The notes under the pieces are model-generated. The model saw only the letters and a list, made by a program, of their open reading frames with translations. It searched no databases and was not told the origin of the DNA. From Mycobacterium sp. WUMAC-067 (GTDB lineage Bacteria > Actinomycetota > Actinomycetes > Mycobacteriales > Mycobacteriaceae): 64,000 nucleotides of DNA. Made by a program: the position numbers and the translations under genes. Shown piece after piece: positions 25,059 through 33,337 of the stretch. How positions within the stretch are numbered: position 1 is the first letter of the stretch; each line of letters opens with the position of its first letter. Location: assembly GCF_020217485.1 (NCBI RefSeq), contig NZ_JAEKMI010000008.1, forward strand, positions 62,001-126,000, written 5' to 3'.

Positions 25059-25856
25059 ATGCCTACGAAGAAGCCCGCCGGTCCCGACCCCGAAACCGGC
25101 TTGGAATTGGTCGATAACAACGTCGAGCTGCACGGCTCGTGGCAGCAACGCACGATCGAGCGCCGTCTGAGTTCTGCCAGAGCGCGTGCTCTCGCTCGCA
25201 GTTCGCGGTTCCTGGCCACCGCGCTCGAATTGGTGGAGGAGTCGGGTAAGGCCGATTTCACGATCCAGACCCTCATCGACAGGTCGAATCTGAGCCTGCG
25301 TGCGTTCTACCAACACTTCGCCGGTAAAGAAGAACTCATGTTGGCGCTCTACGAGAACGTCACGAGTCAGTTCACCGAGGACATTCGCCACGATGTCGCA
25401 GCGGCCGACGGTCCGATGGAACAACTCGAGGCCTTCTGCCGGGGTGTCCTGTCGCGCGCGGAGTCGTCGGAAGCCGTCGGGGGCCGGGTCATGACGATCT
25501 ACAACCTGAGCCTGGAGATCGAGCGGCCGGACGACTTCGCAAAGGTGTGGGAGCCGCACCTGAAGCTGCTGACGAAGATCCTCACGTCGTGTGCTCGGGC
25601 CGGACTGGTACGCACGGATCTGACCCCCGCGCAGCTGACCACGTTGCTGAACACCACGCTGACGGCGCTCGCTCAGATTGGGGTTTTCCATCTGGGCGGC
25701 AAGGGTTCCAAGCTGACGGAGGACCAACTGTGGGCGTGGTGCAAACAGGCCGTCACGCCGCCCGCCTCCGACGTCAAAGCCAAGCCCGCACGCAAGGCAG
25801 TCTCGCGTGCGGCGTCGGCTGGTCGGGCCGGACGGCCGAAGAAACTAACGGGGTAG
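25059..25856 (+). CDS. TetR-family transcriptional regulator, candidate regulator of the catabolic island
   Basis: A 265-residue TetR-type regulator. An unusually long N-terminal arm of about 45 residues precedes the helix-turn-helix FTIQTLIDRSNLSLRAFYQHFAGKEELM. The ligand-binding helical domain follows. The C-terminus is a basic tail (KPARKAVSRAASAGRAGRPKK) that resembles the GRP-K core of an AT-hook. It is the only classical local regulator in the first 34 kb, and similar palindromes occur in most promoter regions there. I infer that it represses them and is released by a CoA-ester or acid intermediate. The end overlaps the convergent dehydrogenase gene by 12 bp. Confidence 0.9.
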   Translation: MPTKKPAGPDPETGLELVDNNVELHGSWQQRTIERRLSSARARALARSSRFLATALELVEESGKADFTIQTLIDRSNLSLRAFYQHFAGKEELMLALYENVTSQFTEDIRHDVAAADGPMEQLEAFCRGVLSRAESSEAVGGRVMTIYNLSLEIERPDDFAKVWEPHLKLLTKILTSCARAGLVRTDLTPAQLTTLLNTTLTALAQIGVFHLGGKGSKLTEDQLWAWCKQAVTPPASDVKAKPARKAVSRAASAGRAGRPKKLTG

Positions 25857-27005
25857 GCCGAGCCCGCGCTGGGCGATGATGGTGCGCTGGATCTCGCTGG
25901 TGCCCGCATAGATGGTCGTGCCCAATGAGAATCGCAGTGAGTGGTCAAACCTGCCGTGTTCGGGAGCGGTCGGTTCGAGGTAGCTGCGCAAGCCGTCCGC
26001 GCCGACGAGTTCAACGACGTCCTGGCTGGCGCGTTCGAGCGCCTCGGTGCTGAACACCTTGGACATCGGCCCCTCGGCCACCGGTATGTCGCCCTGCTCG
26101 AGCATCCACACGCACCGCCGCTGCAACAGGATTGACACCTCGGCCTCCATCGCGACGCGGGCGAGTCGGCGCCGGACGTCGGTATCGGTGATCGGTAGTG
26201 AGCCATCGTCGGAGCGGCTGGTGGTTGCCCAATGCTCGGCGTGGTGCAGCAGCCGGATCAGGTGCGGGCCCCAACCGGATGCGTGCTCGTCCCGCAGGGA
26301 CAGGCCGAGCACCTCCCAGCCACCATCGACATCGCCGATGCGCCACTCGTCGCCGATGCGGACGTCGCTGTAGAAGGTGATGTTGGTGCGTTCCCCGGAA
26401 AGGGTCCACACGGCTTGCGCCGCAAAGCCATCGGCGTCGCCCGGCACCAGAAACATCGTCAGGCCCTGGTGTTTGGGCCTATCCGGGTTGGTGCGCGCGA
26501 GCAGGAACACGAAGTCGGCGAGGTGACCGTTGGTGGTGAACATCTTGGAGCCGTTGATCACCCACTCGTCACCGTCGCGCACGGCGCGGGTGGCGGCCGC
26601 CGCGACATCCGATCCGCATTCCGGCTCGGTGAAGCCGAGGGCGATGGTGATCTCGCCGTTGATCGCACCGGCCAGGATTCGGTCCTTCAGGAAGGGGGTG
26701 CCGATGTCGCGGATGATCGCCGCCACCATCCTGGTTGTCTCGGAGAGGTAGACCGGCGCGTCAAAACGCATCAGTTCCTCTTTGACGACCTGGTCGTCCC
26801 ATGCGTTGCGGCTCTGTCCGCCGAACTCGACGGGCCAGGCCGGAGCGAAATAGCCCTTGTCGACGAGGCTTTTGGCGAACTCGTCGTCGTGTGCGACGCC
26901 GCTGCGGTAGATGCGTTCCTCGAATTCGGGGGACAACACGTCCTGAAGGTAAGCGCGGATCCCGTCGCGGTAGGTCGCGGTCTCTGCATCGAGCTGAAAG
27001 TGCAT
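25845..27005 (-). CDS. Acyl-CoA dehydrogenase (alpha-type)
   Basis: A 386-residue acyl-CoA dehydrogenase: IALGFTEPECGSDVAAAATR, NGSKMFTTNGHLADFVFLLART and the classical C-terminus IYAGTSEIQRTIIAQRGLGLP. It is divergent from a shorter dehydrogenase (start 27111); together they look like the two subunits of an alpha2beta2 enzyme, as with the pair at 340-2498. The shared promoter gap holds site H. Confidence 0.92.
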   Translation of the reverse strand: MHFQLDAETATYRDGIRAYLQDVLSPEFEERIYRSGVAHDDEFAKSLVDKGYFAPAWPVEFGGQSRNAWDDQVVKEELMRFDAPVYLSETTRMVAAIIRDIGTPFLKDRILAGAINGEITIALGFTEPECGSDVAAAATRAVRDGDEWVINGSKMFTTNGHLADFVFLLARTNPDRPKHQGLTMFLVPGDADGFAAQAVWTLSGERTNITFYSDVRIGDEWRIGDVDGGWEVLGLSLRDEHASGWGPHLIRLLHHAEHWATTSRSDDGSLPITDTDVRRRLARVAMEAEVSILLQRRCVWMLEQGDIPVAEGPMSKVFSTEALERASQDVVELVGADGLRSYLEPTAPEHGRFDHSLRFSLGTTIYAGTSEIQRTIIAQRGLGLPR

Positions 27006-27072
27006 GTCTGCACGCCAATCTGTCGTGGCACGCGGCCCGGGACGGTACGCACGGCAATGTTAATCTCAATTT

Positions 27073-27090
27073 TGAGAGTAACCATATCCG
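27073..27090. promoter_or_regulatory. Operator-like site H within a 24-bp palindrome
   Basis: TGAGAGTAACCATATCCG fits the shared pattern with three deviations. It overlaps an imperfect 24-bp inverted repeat at 27059-27082 whose core is TCTCA-ATTT-TGAGA. It lies between the divergent dehydrogenase genes. Confidence 0.5.
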
Positions 27091-27110
27091 CATGTGATGG
27101 GACGACAAAC

Positions 27111-28142
27111 GTGGACCTGAGCCTGACGGGCGAACAGAGACAGTTGGTGGATTCGTTCGCCGCGCTGTTTGCGCGTGAGTCGACCAGCGAGCGAGTCCGG
27201 GCGGCCGAGCCGCTGGGTTTCGACGTGAAGCTGTGGAAGGCCCTGCTGGACATCGGCGCAGTGGCGATGGCGGTCGACGAGGCGGCCGGCGGGTGGGGCG
27301 CCTCCGAACTGGATCTCGCGTTGATCGCCGAACAGTTCGGACGCGCGGTCGCGTCCGCTCCCGTCATCGAAGCGCAGGTTGCCGCGCGGCTGCTGGCTGC
27401 GTCCGGTGAGGCCGGTGCGGGGTTGTTGAGCGCGGTCCTCGCCGGTGACCAGTTGGTCACGTTCGCGCCTCGCGCCGGACGTGGTGGGCGGCTGGGATTG
27501 GTGCCCGGCGGGGCGGTGGCAGACCAGGTAGTAGCCCTGGCGGAGGGGCGGCTGCTGGCGGTGCCGATTGGAGAGGACCGCACCACGGTGGAAAACCTTG
27601 GGTCAATGCCGTTGGCGGACATCATCATCGAGCATGATGCCGTGGTGCTGGCAGACGGATCGCAGGCGCGCGTCCTGTTCGACAGCGGACTTGACCTGTG
27701 GCTCGCGCTGACCGCTGCCGCCTTGGCGGCGGCGGCCAAGAGGGCCGTGGAGATCGGCGTCGACTACGCCAAGCAACGTCATGCCTTCGGAACCGCGATC
27801 GGCGCGTTCCAGGCGGTGTCTCACCCACTGGCCGACAGTGCCACCGCCGCCGATGGGGCGCGGCTGCTCGGGCTCAAGGCCGCGTGTGCCTTCGCCGATG
27901 AGCCCGATCGCGTCCGGGAACTGGCTGCGATGGCCTTCGCATTCGCCTATGAGACGGCGCGCGACGCCACGCGGCGCAGCCTGCACATTCACGGCGGATA
28001 CGGATTCGGCATGGAGGGCGACATCCAGCTGTACTACCGCCGGGTACGGGGCTGGGCAATGGTTTTCAGCGAGCCGGCCGCCGCATTGGACCGTGTAGCC
28101 GATGCGCGCTACGGCGCCGCCGGACTGGCGACAGTGGGCTGA
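27111..28142 (+). CDS. Acyl-CoA dehydrogenase, short (beta-type) subunit
   Basis: A 343-residue dehydrogenase-fold protein. It starts MDLSLTGEQRQLVDSFAALF (GTG), as expected for FadE N-termini, has YAKQRHAFGTAIGAFQAVSHPLAD and the C-terminal IHGGYGFGMEGDIQLYYRRV. Much of the middle beta-domain is reduced. An ATG at 27057 in the same frame would place the start inside the operator and is rejected. It is the likely partner of the divergent 386-residue enzyme. Confidence 0.9.
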   Translation: MDLSLTGEQRQLVDSFAALFARESTSERVRAAEPLGFDVKLWKALLDIGAVAMAVDEAAGGWGASELDLALIAEQFGRAVASAPVIEAQVAARLLAASGEAGAGLLSAVLAGDQLVTFAPRAGRGGRLGLVPGGAVADQVVALAEGRLLAVPIGEDRTTVENLGSMPLADIIIEHDAVVLADGSQARVLFDSGLDLWLALTAAALAAAAKRAVEIGVDYAKQRHAFGTAIGAFQAVSHPLADSATAADGARLLGLKAACAFADEPDRVRELAAMAFAFAYETARDATRRSLHIHGGYGFGMEGDIQLYYRRVRGWAMVFSEPAAALDRVADARYGAAGLATVG

Positions 28143-28212
28143 ACGGGACGCGCGCCGCCAGGATCACGGAGCCCAGACTCGCTCGAGGCGCGGGCCGGGT
28201 TCGGCGCGCCGG

Positions 28213-29121
28213 TCACGCGTCCGCCCGAACCTGGTCTTTGACCGCCAGGACAACGGGGGGAGCGGTCCGCCAGTTCGGTACCCCCTGCGCCTCGCCGGCA
28301 GTGGGAAGCTTGTCCTCGCGAATCTGCGCCCAGTGCGAGTGATTCAGTTGGTGCAACGCGAAACACGATTGCAGCGCGTTGTAGAAGCCCATGTTGTCGA
28401 CCGATTGGTTCACCGACTCTTTTATCAGCAGCGCCGCCATCGTCGGCACCTTGGTGATGCGCCGTGCCAGCTCGAGGGTGCGCCCGGCGAGTTCGTCGCG
28501 TTTGAAGATCTTGCTGACCATGCCGAGCCGGTAGGCCTCTTCGATACCGATCGCATCACCGGTGAGCATGAGCTCTTTCGTACGCCGCGGTCCGAATTCC
28601 CATGGGTGGCCGAAGTACTCCATCCCGCACATTCCCAACCGCGTGCCCACCACATCGGCGAAGCGCACCTCTTCGCTTCCCACGATCAGGTCGCACGCCC
28701 AGATCAGCATGAGTCCCGCCGAGAACACGTCGCCGTGTACCTGGGCGATCGTGATTTTGCGGAGGTTGCGCCAGCGCAGGTTGTTTTGGAAGAAGTAGTG
28801 CCATTCCTGCAGCATGGTCCTCTCCGCGCCATCGCGGGTGCCGCCGTTGATGGCCACCGTCGGGTGCTGGCCGGGACCAGGACTGAACTCGGCGCGCGCC
28901 TGCGCGGACCCGATATCGTGGCCGGACGAGAACATCGGGCCCTCGCCGGCGAGGATGACGACGCGAACGGCGTCATCGGCCTCGGCGCGGGCGAACGCCT
29001 CATCGAGTTCGACCAGCATGCCGCGGTTTTGGGCGTTGCGTTGGTCGGGGCGGTTCAACGAAATCCGAACGATCATGCCGTCGTCGAAGACCTCCCACTT
29101 CAAGAATTCGTAATCGCTCAC
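28213..29121 (-). CDS. Crotonase-fold (enoyl-CoA hydratase-like) protein
   Basis: A 302-residue crotonase superfamily member, longer than average. FSSGHDIGSAQAR is the entry loop, VHGDVFSAGLMLIWACDLI the oxyanion block, and GTRLGMCGMEYFGHPWEFG the second loop, in which no Glu is found at the hydratase position. GTG start with GAAGGGG upstream. It is divergent from the DapB-like gene across the best palindrome of the set (site G). The fold is certain; the reaction is not. Confidence 0.87.
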   Translation of the reverse strand: MSDYEFLKWEVFDDGMIVRISLNRPDQRNAQNRGMLVELDEAFARAEADDAVRVVILAGEGPMFSSGHDIGSAQARAEFSPGPGQHPTVAINGGTRDGAERTMLQEWHYFFQNNLRWRNLRKITIAQVHGDVFSAGLMLIWACDLIVGSEEVRFADVVGTRLGMCGMEYFGHPWEFGPRRTKELMLTGDAIGIEEAYRLGMVSKIFKRDELAGRTLELARRITKVPTMAALLIKESVNQSVDNMGFYNALQSCFALHQLNHSHWAQIREDKLPTAGEAQGVPNWRTAPPVVLAVKDQVRADA

Positions 29122-29168
29122 GGCTCGCCCCTTCTCTCGTCTACGTCCGGTAATGGCGTTATCAATAG

Positions 29169-29186
29169 TGAGAAGGTATGTTCTCA
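29169..29186. promoter_or_regulatory. Operator palindrome, site G
   Basis: TGAGAAGGTATGTTCTCA has perfect TGAGAA/TTCTCA half-sites, and the palindrome extends one base each side (GTGAGAA...TTCTCAC, 29168-29187). It is centred between the divergent crotonase and DapB-like genes. Confidence 0.75.
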
Positions 29187-29219
29187 CAGGTCGGTCGGTG
29201 ATGACCGGAAGGGGTGCAG

Positions 29220-30332
29220 ATGGCGGCAGGTCAACGGAAGCCGCGAGTAATCCTGTGGGGTCCGGGCCAGGTCGGCATCGGCGCGTTGCGTGCCCTCATC
29301 GCGCACCCTGGCCTGGAGTTGGCCGGCGTGATCGTGCACGCGGAAGCCAAGGACGGCAGGGATGCGGGTGACCTGTGCGGAATGCCCGCGACCGGAGTCA
29401 TCGCCACGCGCGACATCGCTGCGGTGCTGTCGATGGACGCCGATGTGGTCGCGTACTTCGCGTCGGGCGACTACCGCTACCGCGAGGCGGCGCAGGACAT
29501 CGCGCGCTGCCTGCGGGCGGGCAAGCATGTGGTGAGTACCTCCTTGGTGCCCATGTGCTATCCGCCGGCCGCGGATCGGGAAACGGTCGAATTACTCGAG
29601 GCGGCGTGCGCTGACGGTGGCACCAGCTTCTTCAACAGTGGTGTCGATCCCGGCTGGGCGAACGATGTGATCGCGCTGACGATGACGGGCTTCAGCAGTC
29701 GGGTCGATGGCATCACCATGCTCGAGATACTCGATTACGGCCCCATCAACCAGCCCGACATCATGTTCGACTTCATGGGGTTCGGGCACACCCCCGACCA
29801 TCGGGCGCCGCTGTTCGACACCGAGCGGCTCGCCGCGTTGTGGGGACCCACCGTGCATCTCGTCGCAGACGGCATTGGCCTGCCGCTAGATCGCATCGAG
29901 ACGACGATCGAAAAGTGGTTGGCGACAGAGCGTTACGAAGTGGCATCGGGGTGGATCGAGCAGGGAACCATGGGAGGTATGCGCTTCAAGCTCGCCGGGA
30001 TGGTTGACGGCGACGAGCGCGTCGTGCTCGAACACGTCACCCGCATGGGCGAAGGCTCTGCGCCGGACTGGCCGCGGCATCCGTCCCCGCACGGCGGCTA
30101 CCGCGTCATCGTCGACGGCCTGCCCACCTACACCGTCGACATCGAGATGCACGGCCGCGGCAACAACATGCGCGGTCTGACCTATGCGACCGTCATGCGC
30201 GAACTCAACGCCATTCCCGCCGTGATGGCCGCCCCAACCGGTTTGCTGTCCACCCTCGATCTGCCTCCTGTCACGGGTCCCGTGCGCGGCGGAACATGGC
30301 AGGGCGTGCTGCCCGGGAAGGCTGCACCGTGA
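29220..30332 (+). CDS. DapB-like NAD(P)-dependent dehydrogenase
   Basis: A 370-residue Rossmann protein with the dinucleotide motif GPGQVGIGALRAL at the N-terminus and a dihydrodipicolinate-reductase-like layout (TSLVPMCYPP, NSGVDPGWANDVIAL). It is longer than true DapB and belongs to the group that includes 2,4-diaminopentanoate dehydrogenase and many uncharacterised actinobacterial homologues. The ATG at 29220 has AGGGG at good spacing; an in-frame GTG 6 nt earlier is possible. The next gene overlaps by 4 nt. Probably oxidises or reduces a small pathway intermediate; a role in lysine synthesis is unlikely. Confidence 0.82.
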   Translation: MAAGQRKPRVILWGPGQVGIGALRALIAHPGLELAGVIVHAEAKDGRDAGDLCGMPATGVIATRDIAAVLSMDADVVAYFASGDYRYREAAQDIARCLRAGKHVVSTSLVPMCYPPAADRETVELLEAACADGGTSFFNSGVDPGWANDVIALTMTGFSSRVDGITMLEILDYGPINQPDIMFDFMGFGHTPDHRAPLFDTERLAALWGPTVHLVADGIGLPLDRIETTIEKWLATERYEVASGWIEQGTMGGMRFKLAGMVDGDERVVLEHVTRMGEGSAPDWPRHPSPHGGYRVIVDGLPTYTVDIEMHGRGNNMRGLTYATVMRELNAIPAVMAAPTGLLSTLDLPPVTGPVRGGTWQGVLPGKAAP

Positions 30333-30988
30333 ACGACGGACCGGTTCGGCAGACGTCGGCCGACCTGTGGGAGGTCATGCGCACCGCATCGGCGGTGCGG
30401 CGCTATCGCGACGAACCCGTCTCGGACCAGGCCATCGACATGTGTCTGCGCGCGGCGAGCTGGGCTCCGTCCGGAGGCAATCAGCAGCCGTGGAAGTTCG
30501 TCGTATTGAAGTCGAGCACTTTGCGTGACGTGGTCACGGCCGCGGCCCACAAGACATGGGAGGTCATGACCGAGTTCTATCGGCTTTCGCTGCCGGAGAA
30601 CGAGGCTGACGACCCGAAGTCGCGCGTGCTGCGGGCTATGGCCGAGCATATGAGCGTCGGTGGCGCGGCGCCTGCGCTGGTCCTGTTCTGTGTCCAACCG
30701 CAACGGGGAACCACCGAACTGCAGCAGGGAGGGTCGATCTTTCCCGCCGTCCAGAACTTCCTGCTGGGGGCCCGCGCGCAAGGCCTTGGGGCGGCGATCA
30801 CCTTGTGGCACGGGTCTTGCGAGGATCAGCTGCGGTCCATGGTCGGGATACCCGACGACTGGCTCATCGCGGCGCTGCTGACGGTGGGCTGGCCCAAGGG
30901 CGGGCACCACCCGGTGCGGCGCAAACCGCTCAATGAGGTGGCGGCGATCGATCGGTGGGATCGACCGTGGGGGAAGACGACACCATGA
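30329..30988 (+). CDS. Nitroreductase-family FMN protein
   Basis: A 219-residue nitroreductase-fold protein. RTASAVRRYRDEPVSDQAI and SWAPSGGNQQPWKFVVL are the FMN-binding signatures, and GAAITLWHG lies near the end. GTG start overlaps the upstream stop (GTGA). Such proteins reduce nitro groups or quinones, or act as ene-reductases or flavin destructases. In a CoA-catabolic operon, an ene-type reduction or dehydrogenation is plausible. Confidence 0.88.
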   Translation: MNDGPVRQTSADLWEVMRTASAVRRYRDEPVSDQAIDMCLRAASWAPSGGNQQPWKFVVLKSSTLRDVVTAAAHKTWEVMTEFYRLSLPENEADDPKSRVLRAMAEHMSVGGAAPALVLFCVQPQRGTTELQQGGSIFPAVQNFLLGARAQGLGAAITLWHGSCEDQLRSMVGIPDDWLIAALLTVGWPKGGHHPVRRKPLNEVAAIDRWDRPWGKTTP

Positions 30989-31081
30989 CGGCGTGGCGGT
31001 CGACGTTGGATCGCCACTCGGTGAGGGTTCCGCGGCACCACCCGATGATCCACCGTCTCGTTGACTACCGAGGAGCCTTTT

Positions 31082-32611
31082 GTGCAGCTGCGTGATCACG
31101 CAGGCTCTGCGAAACCCGCTGTGATCCTTCACGATTCCGGCGTCGAAGTGAGCTTCGCGGACCTCGAAGCCAGCGCAAACAGACTTGCCCACTTCCTGCG
31201 ACGTTCGGGCCTCGTCGCCGGGGACACCGTCGCAGTGCTCATGGAGAACAACGAGCACATCCACGCGGTGATGTGGGCGGCCAAGCGGAGCGGGCTGTAC
31301 TACACGCTGGTCAACACGCACCTGAGCGACTCCGAGGCCGCATACATCGTGGCGGACAGCGGGGCGAAGGCCATCGTCTCCTCGCGGGCGATGCGGGGTG
31401 TGTGTCGCCGGCTGCCCGAACAGCTTCCAGGTGGACTACCACCCGTCGCGCTGATTGCCGACGACGATCTGGAGGGCTGGCAGCGCTATCCCGAATGCGT
31501 GGCAACCGAGCCTTTGACTCCGGTCGCCGGTGAATGTGACGGTCAGCTCTTGCAGTACTCCGCGGGCAGCACCGGTCGCCCGAAGGGCATCCGTCGGCCT
31601 TTAATGCCCTGCGGCTCTGGTGTTTCCAATCTGTCGACGCCCGTCTTCGAGGCGCTCGGCGTGACAGACGACTCGGTGTACCTGAGCCCCGCCCCGACCT
31701 ACCACACGGCACCAGCCATGTGGACGATGGCAGCGCAAGCCATCGGCGCGACAACGGTTCTCATGGAGAAGTTTGACGCCGAGCGTGCCCTCGACTGCAT
31801 ACAGCGCCGCGGTGTCACGCACGCCCAGTTCGTGCCGACGATGTTTGTGCGGATGCTGCGGCTACCCGAAGCAATTCGGATGTCCTACGACCTATCGACG
31901 CTGCGCCGCGTCGTTCACGCCGCCGCTCCGTGCCCGCCGGAAATCAAACGCCAAATGATCGACTGGTGGGGGCCGATCATCGACGAGTACTACGGGTCAT
32001 CAGAAGGTGCAGGCATCTCGTTCATCCGAGCCGAAGAGTGGCTCGCCCATCCGGGATCGGTGGGCAAGCCCATTCTTGGTACACCGCACATCCTCGATGG
32101 GGACGGCGCCGAACTCGGGCCAGGACAAATCGGTGAGATCTACTACGCGGGCGGTTATCCGTTCGAGTACCTCAATGATCAGGCAAAAACGGCTGCGGCG
32201 CGCAGTCCCGAAGGCTGGGTCACCGTTGGTGACGTCGGCTACTTGGACGACGATGGTTACCTCTACCTCACCGACCGGCGAAATCACATGATCGTCTCCG
32301 GCGGAGTGAACATCTATCCGCAGGAGACCGAAAATCTTCTCGTCAGTCACCCACTGGTGGTCGACGCCGCTGTGTTCGGTGTCCCGGATCCGGTCATGGG
32401 GCAGTCGGTGATGGCCGTCGTGCAGTTGGTGGATCCAGTTTTGGCGTCCAACGGACTCGGCGAGGAATTGATCGCATGGCTTCGGAGTCGCATGGCGCAC
32501 TATAAGTGTCCGCGGTCGCTGCATTTCGAGGCGCAATTGCCGCGCACTGATGCCGGCAAGCTCTACAAGCGGGTGCTCATCGAGAAGTACGGGGGCGCCG
32601 ACGAGGGTTAG
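31082..32611 (+). CDS. Acyl-CoA ligase (AMP-binding)
   Basis: A 509-residue ANL ligase. Motifs: LQYSAGSTGRPKGIRRPL (P-loop with Ser-Ala-Gly-Ser variation), DEYYGSSEGAGIS, GWVTVGDVGYLDDDGYLY and LPRTDAGKLYKRVL with the A10 lysine. GTG at 31082 is preferred because AGGAG lies 6 nt before it; a TTG at 31061 would add seven residues. It follows the nitroreductase after about 90 bp. The carboxylate substrate is unknown. Confidence 0.92.
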   Translation: MQLRDHAGSAKPAVILHDSGVEVSFADLEASANRLAHFLRRSGLVAGDTVAVLMENNEHIHAVMWAAKRSGLYYTLVNTHLSDSEAAYIVADSGAKAIVSSRAMRGVCRRLPEQLPGGLPPVALIADDDLEGWQRYPECVATEPLTPVAGECDGQLLQYSAGSTGRPKGIRRPLMPCGSGVSNLSTPVFEALGVTDDSVYLSPAPTYHTAPAMWTMAAQAIGATTVLMEKFDAERALDCIQRRGVTHAQFVPTMFVRMLRLPEAIRMSYDLSTLRRVVHAAAPCPPEIKRQMIDWWGPIIDEYYGSSEGAGISFIRAEEWLAHPGSVGKPILGTPHILDGDGAELGPGQIGEIYYAGGYPFEYLNDQAKTAAARSPEGWVTVGDVGYLDDDGYLYLTDRRNHMIVSGGVNIYPQETENLLVSHPLVVDAAVFGVPDPVMGQSVMAVVQLVDPVLASNGLGEELIAWLRSRMAHYKCPRSLHFEAQLPRTDAGKLYKRVLIEKYGGADEG

Positions 32612-32851
32612 ACCAGGTGCCGCATGCACTCCCGCGGGACCCGTGTCGTACGGGTGTCGAATATGGCGTGACTCAAGAAACCATTTGGGCGCGCTTGCCG
32701 CCTATCGTATTCCCACGCAATATTGTCTGCGGTCGAAAGGCACTGGGGGAGAGCGTAATCCAATTTCAGGCCGGTGTCGTGGGCGGCCGCCGAGATCAAT
32801 CCGCGGCCTGCGGTCACCAATCATTGCCGTGGGTGAGCAAGCCCGGCAAAC

Positions 32852-32877
32852 GTTACACCTATCTGTGATAGTGTAAC
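32852..32877. promoter_or_regulatory. Near-perfect inverted repeat upstream of the NTF2-like gene
   Basis: The repeat has 7-bp perfect arms GTTACAC and GTGTAAC, and continues inward as CTATC and GATAG with a one-base offset. It lies 30 bp before the start codon. It is unrelated in sequence to the TGRRAA-N6-TTYYCA set, so a different regulator is implied. The remaining part of the 290-bp gap holds nothing else I can support. Confidence 0.6.
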
Positions 32878-32907
32878 TGCTTTGTCACACATGCCGACGG
32901 GAAATTG

Positions 32908-33264
32908 ATGACCGCTGAGGAAGTCGTGCGTGCCGAGATCGCCGCATGGAGCCGCAACGATGTCGACGAGGTCATGAGTCACTTCGCCCAGGACGCCACA
33001 TTCGACATCGGCCCCTCCTGGCCACGGCTATCTGGTCACGACGCGATCCACGAGATGATGACGGTGTTCTTCGCTGGCGGGACGTGCGTTGACCTCGAAA
33101 TCCAGCATCTCGCCGTGGACGGCGACGTGGTGATGATGGAGCGCCGCGATCACTGGATCGTGGACGGAAAGCAGATGAGCTGGCCGGTCATGGGCGCGTA
33201 TCAGGTGCAAGACGAAAAGATCAAAGCCTGGCGAGAGTACTTCTACCCCCCGAGTGAGACGTAG
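32908..33264 (+). CDS. NTF2-fold protein, limonene-epoxide-hydrolase-like
   Basis: A 118-residue alpha+beta barrel protein of the SnoaL/limonene-1,2-epoxide hydrolase type. RRDHWIVDGKQMSWPVMGAY contains the Arg and Asp expected for the hydrolase triad, and AWREYFYPP is the closing motif, where the second catalytic Asp of the hydrolase (WRDYFD) is Glu here. The function could therefore be epoxide hydrolysis, isomerisation or hydration. ATG chosen over a TTG one codon earlier. It lies just before a cytochrome P450 gene, which could supply an epoxide or hydroxyl. Confidence 0.8.
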   Translation: MTAEEVVRAEIAAWSRNDVDEVMSHFAQDATFDIGPSWPRLSGHDAIHEMMTVFFAGGTCVDLEIQHLAVDGDVVMMERRDHWIVDGKQMSWPVMGAYQVQDEKIKAWREYFYPPSET

Positions 33265-33337
33265 GCGCACCAAGCGCTGAAGGACGCTTTCCTGTTCCGA
33301 TCCAGTTGAACAACCCGGCAGCCCCGATGGAGTTCTG

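Noticed and set aside
26232..27110. N-terminal extension of the dehydrogenase at 27111 by about 290 codons
   Set aside because: It runs antisense through the dehydrogenase on the other strand and across the promoter. The protein starts normally at the GTG at 27111.
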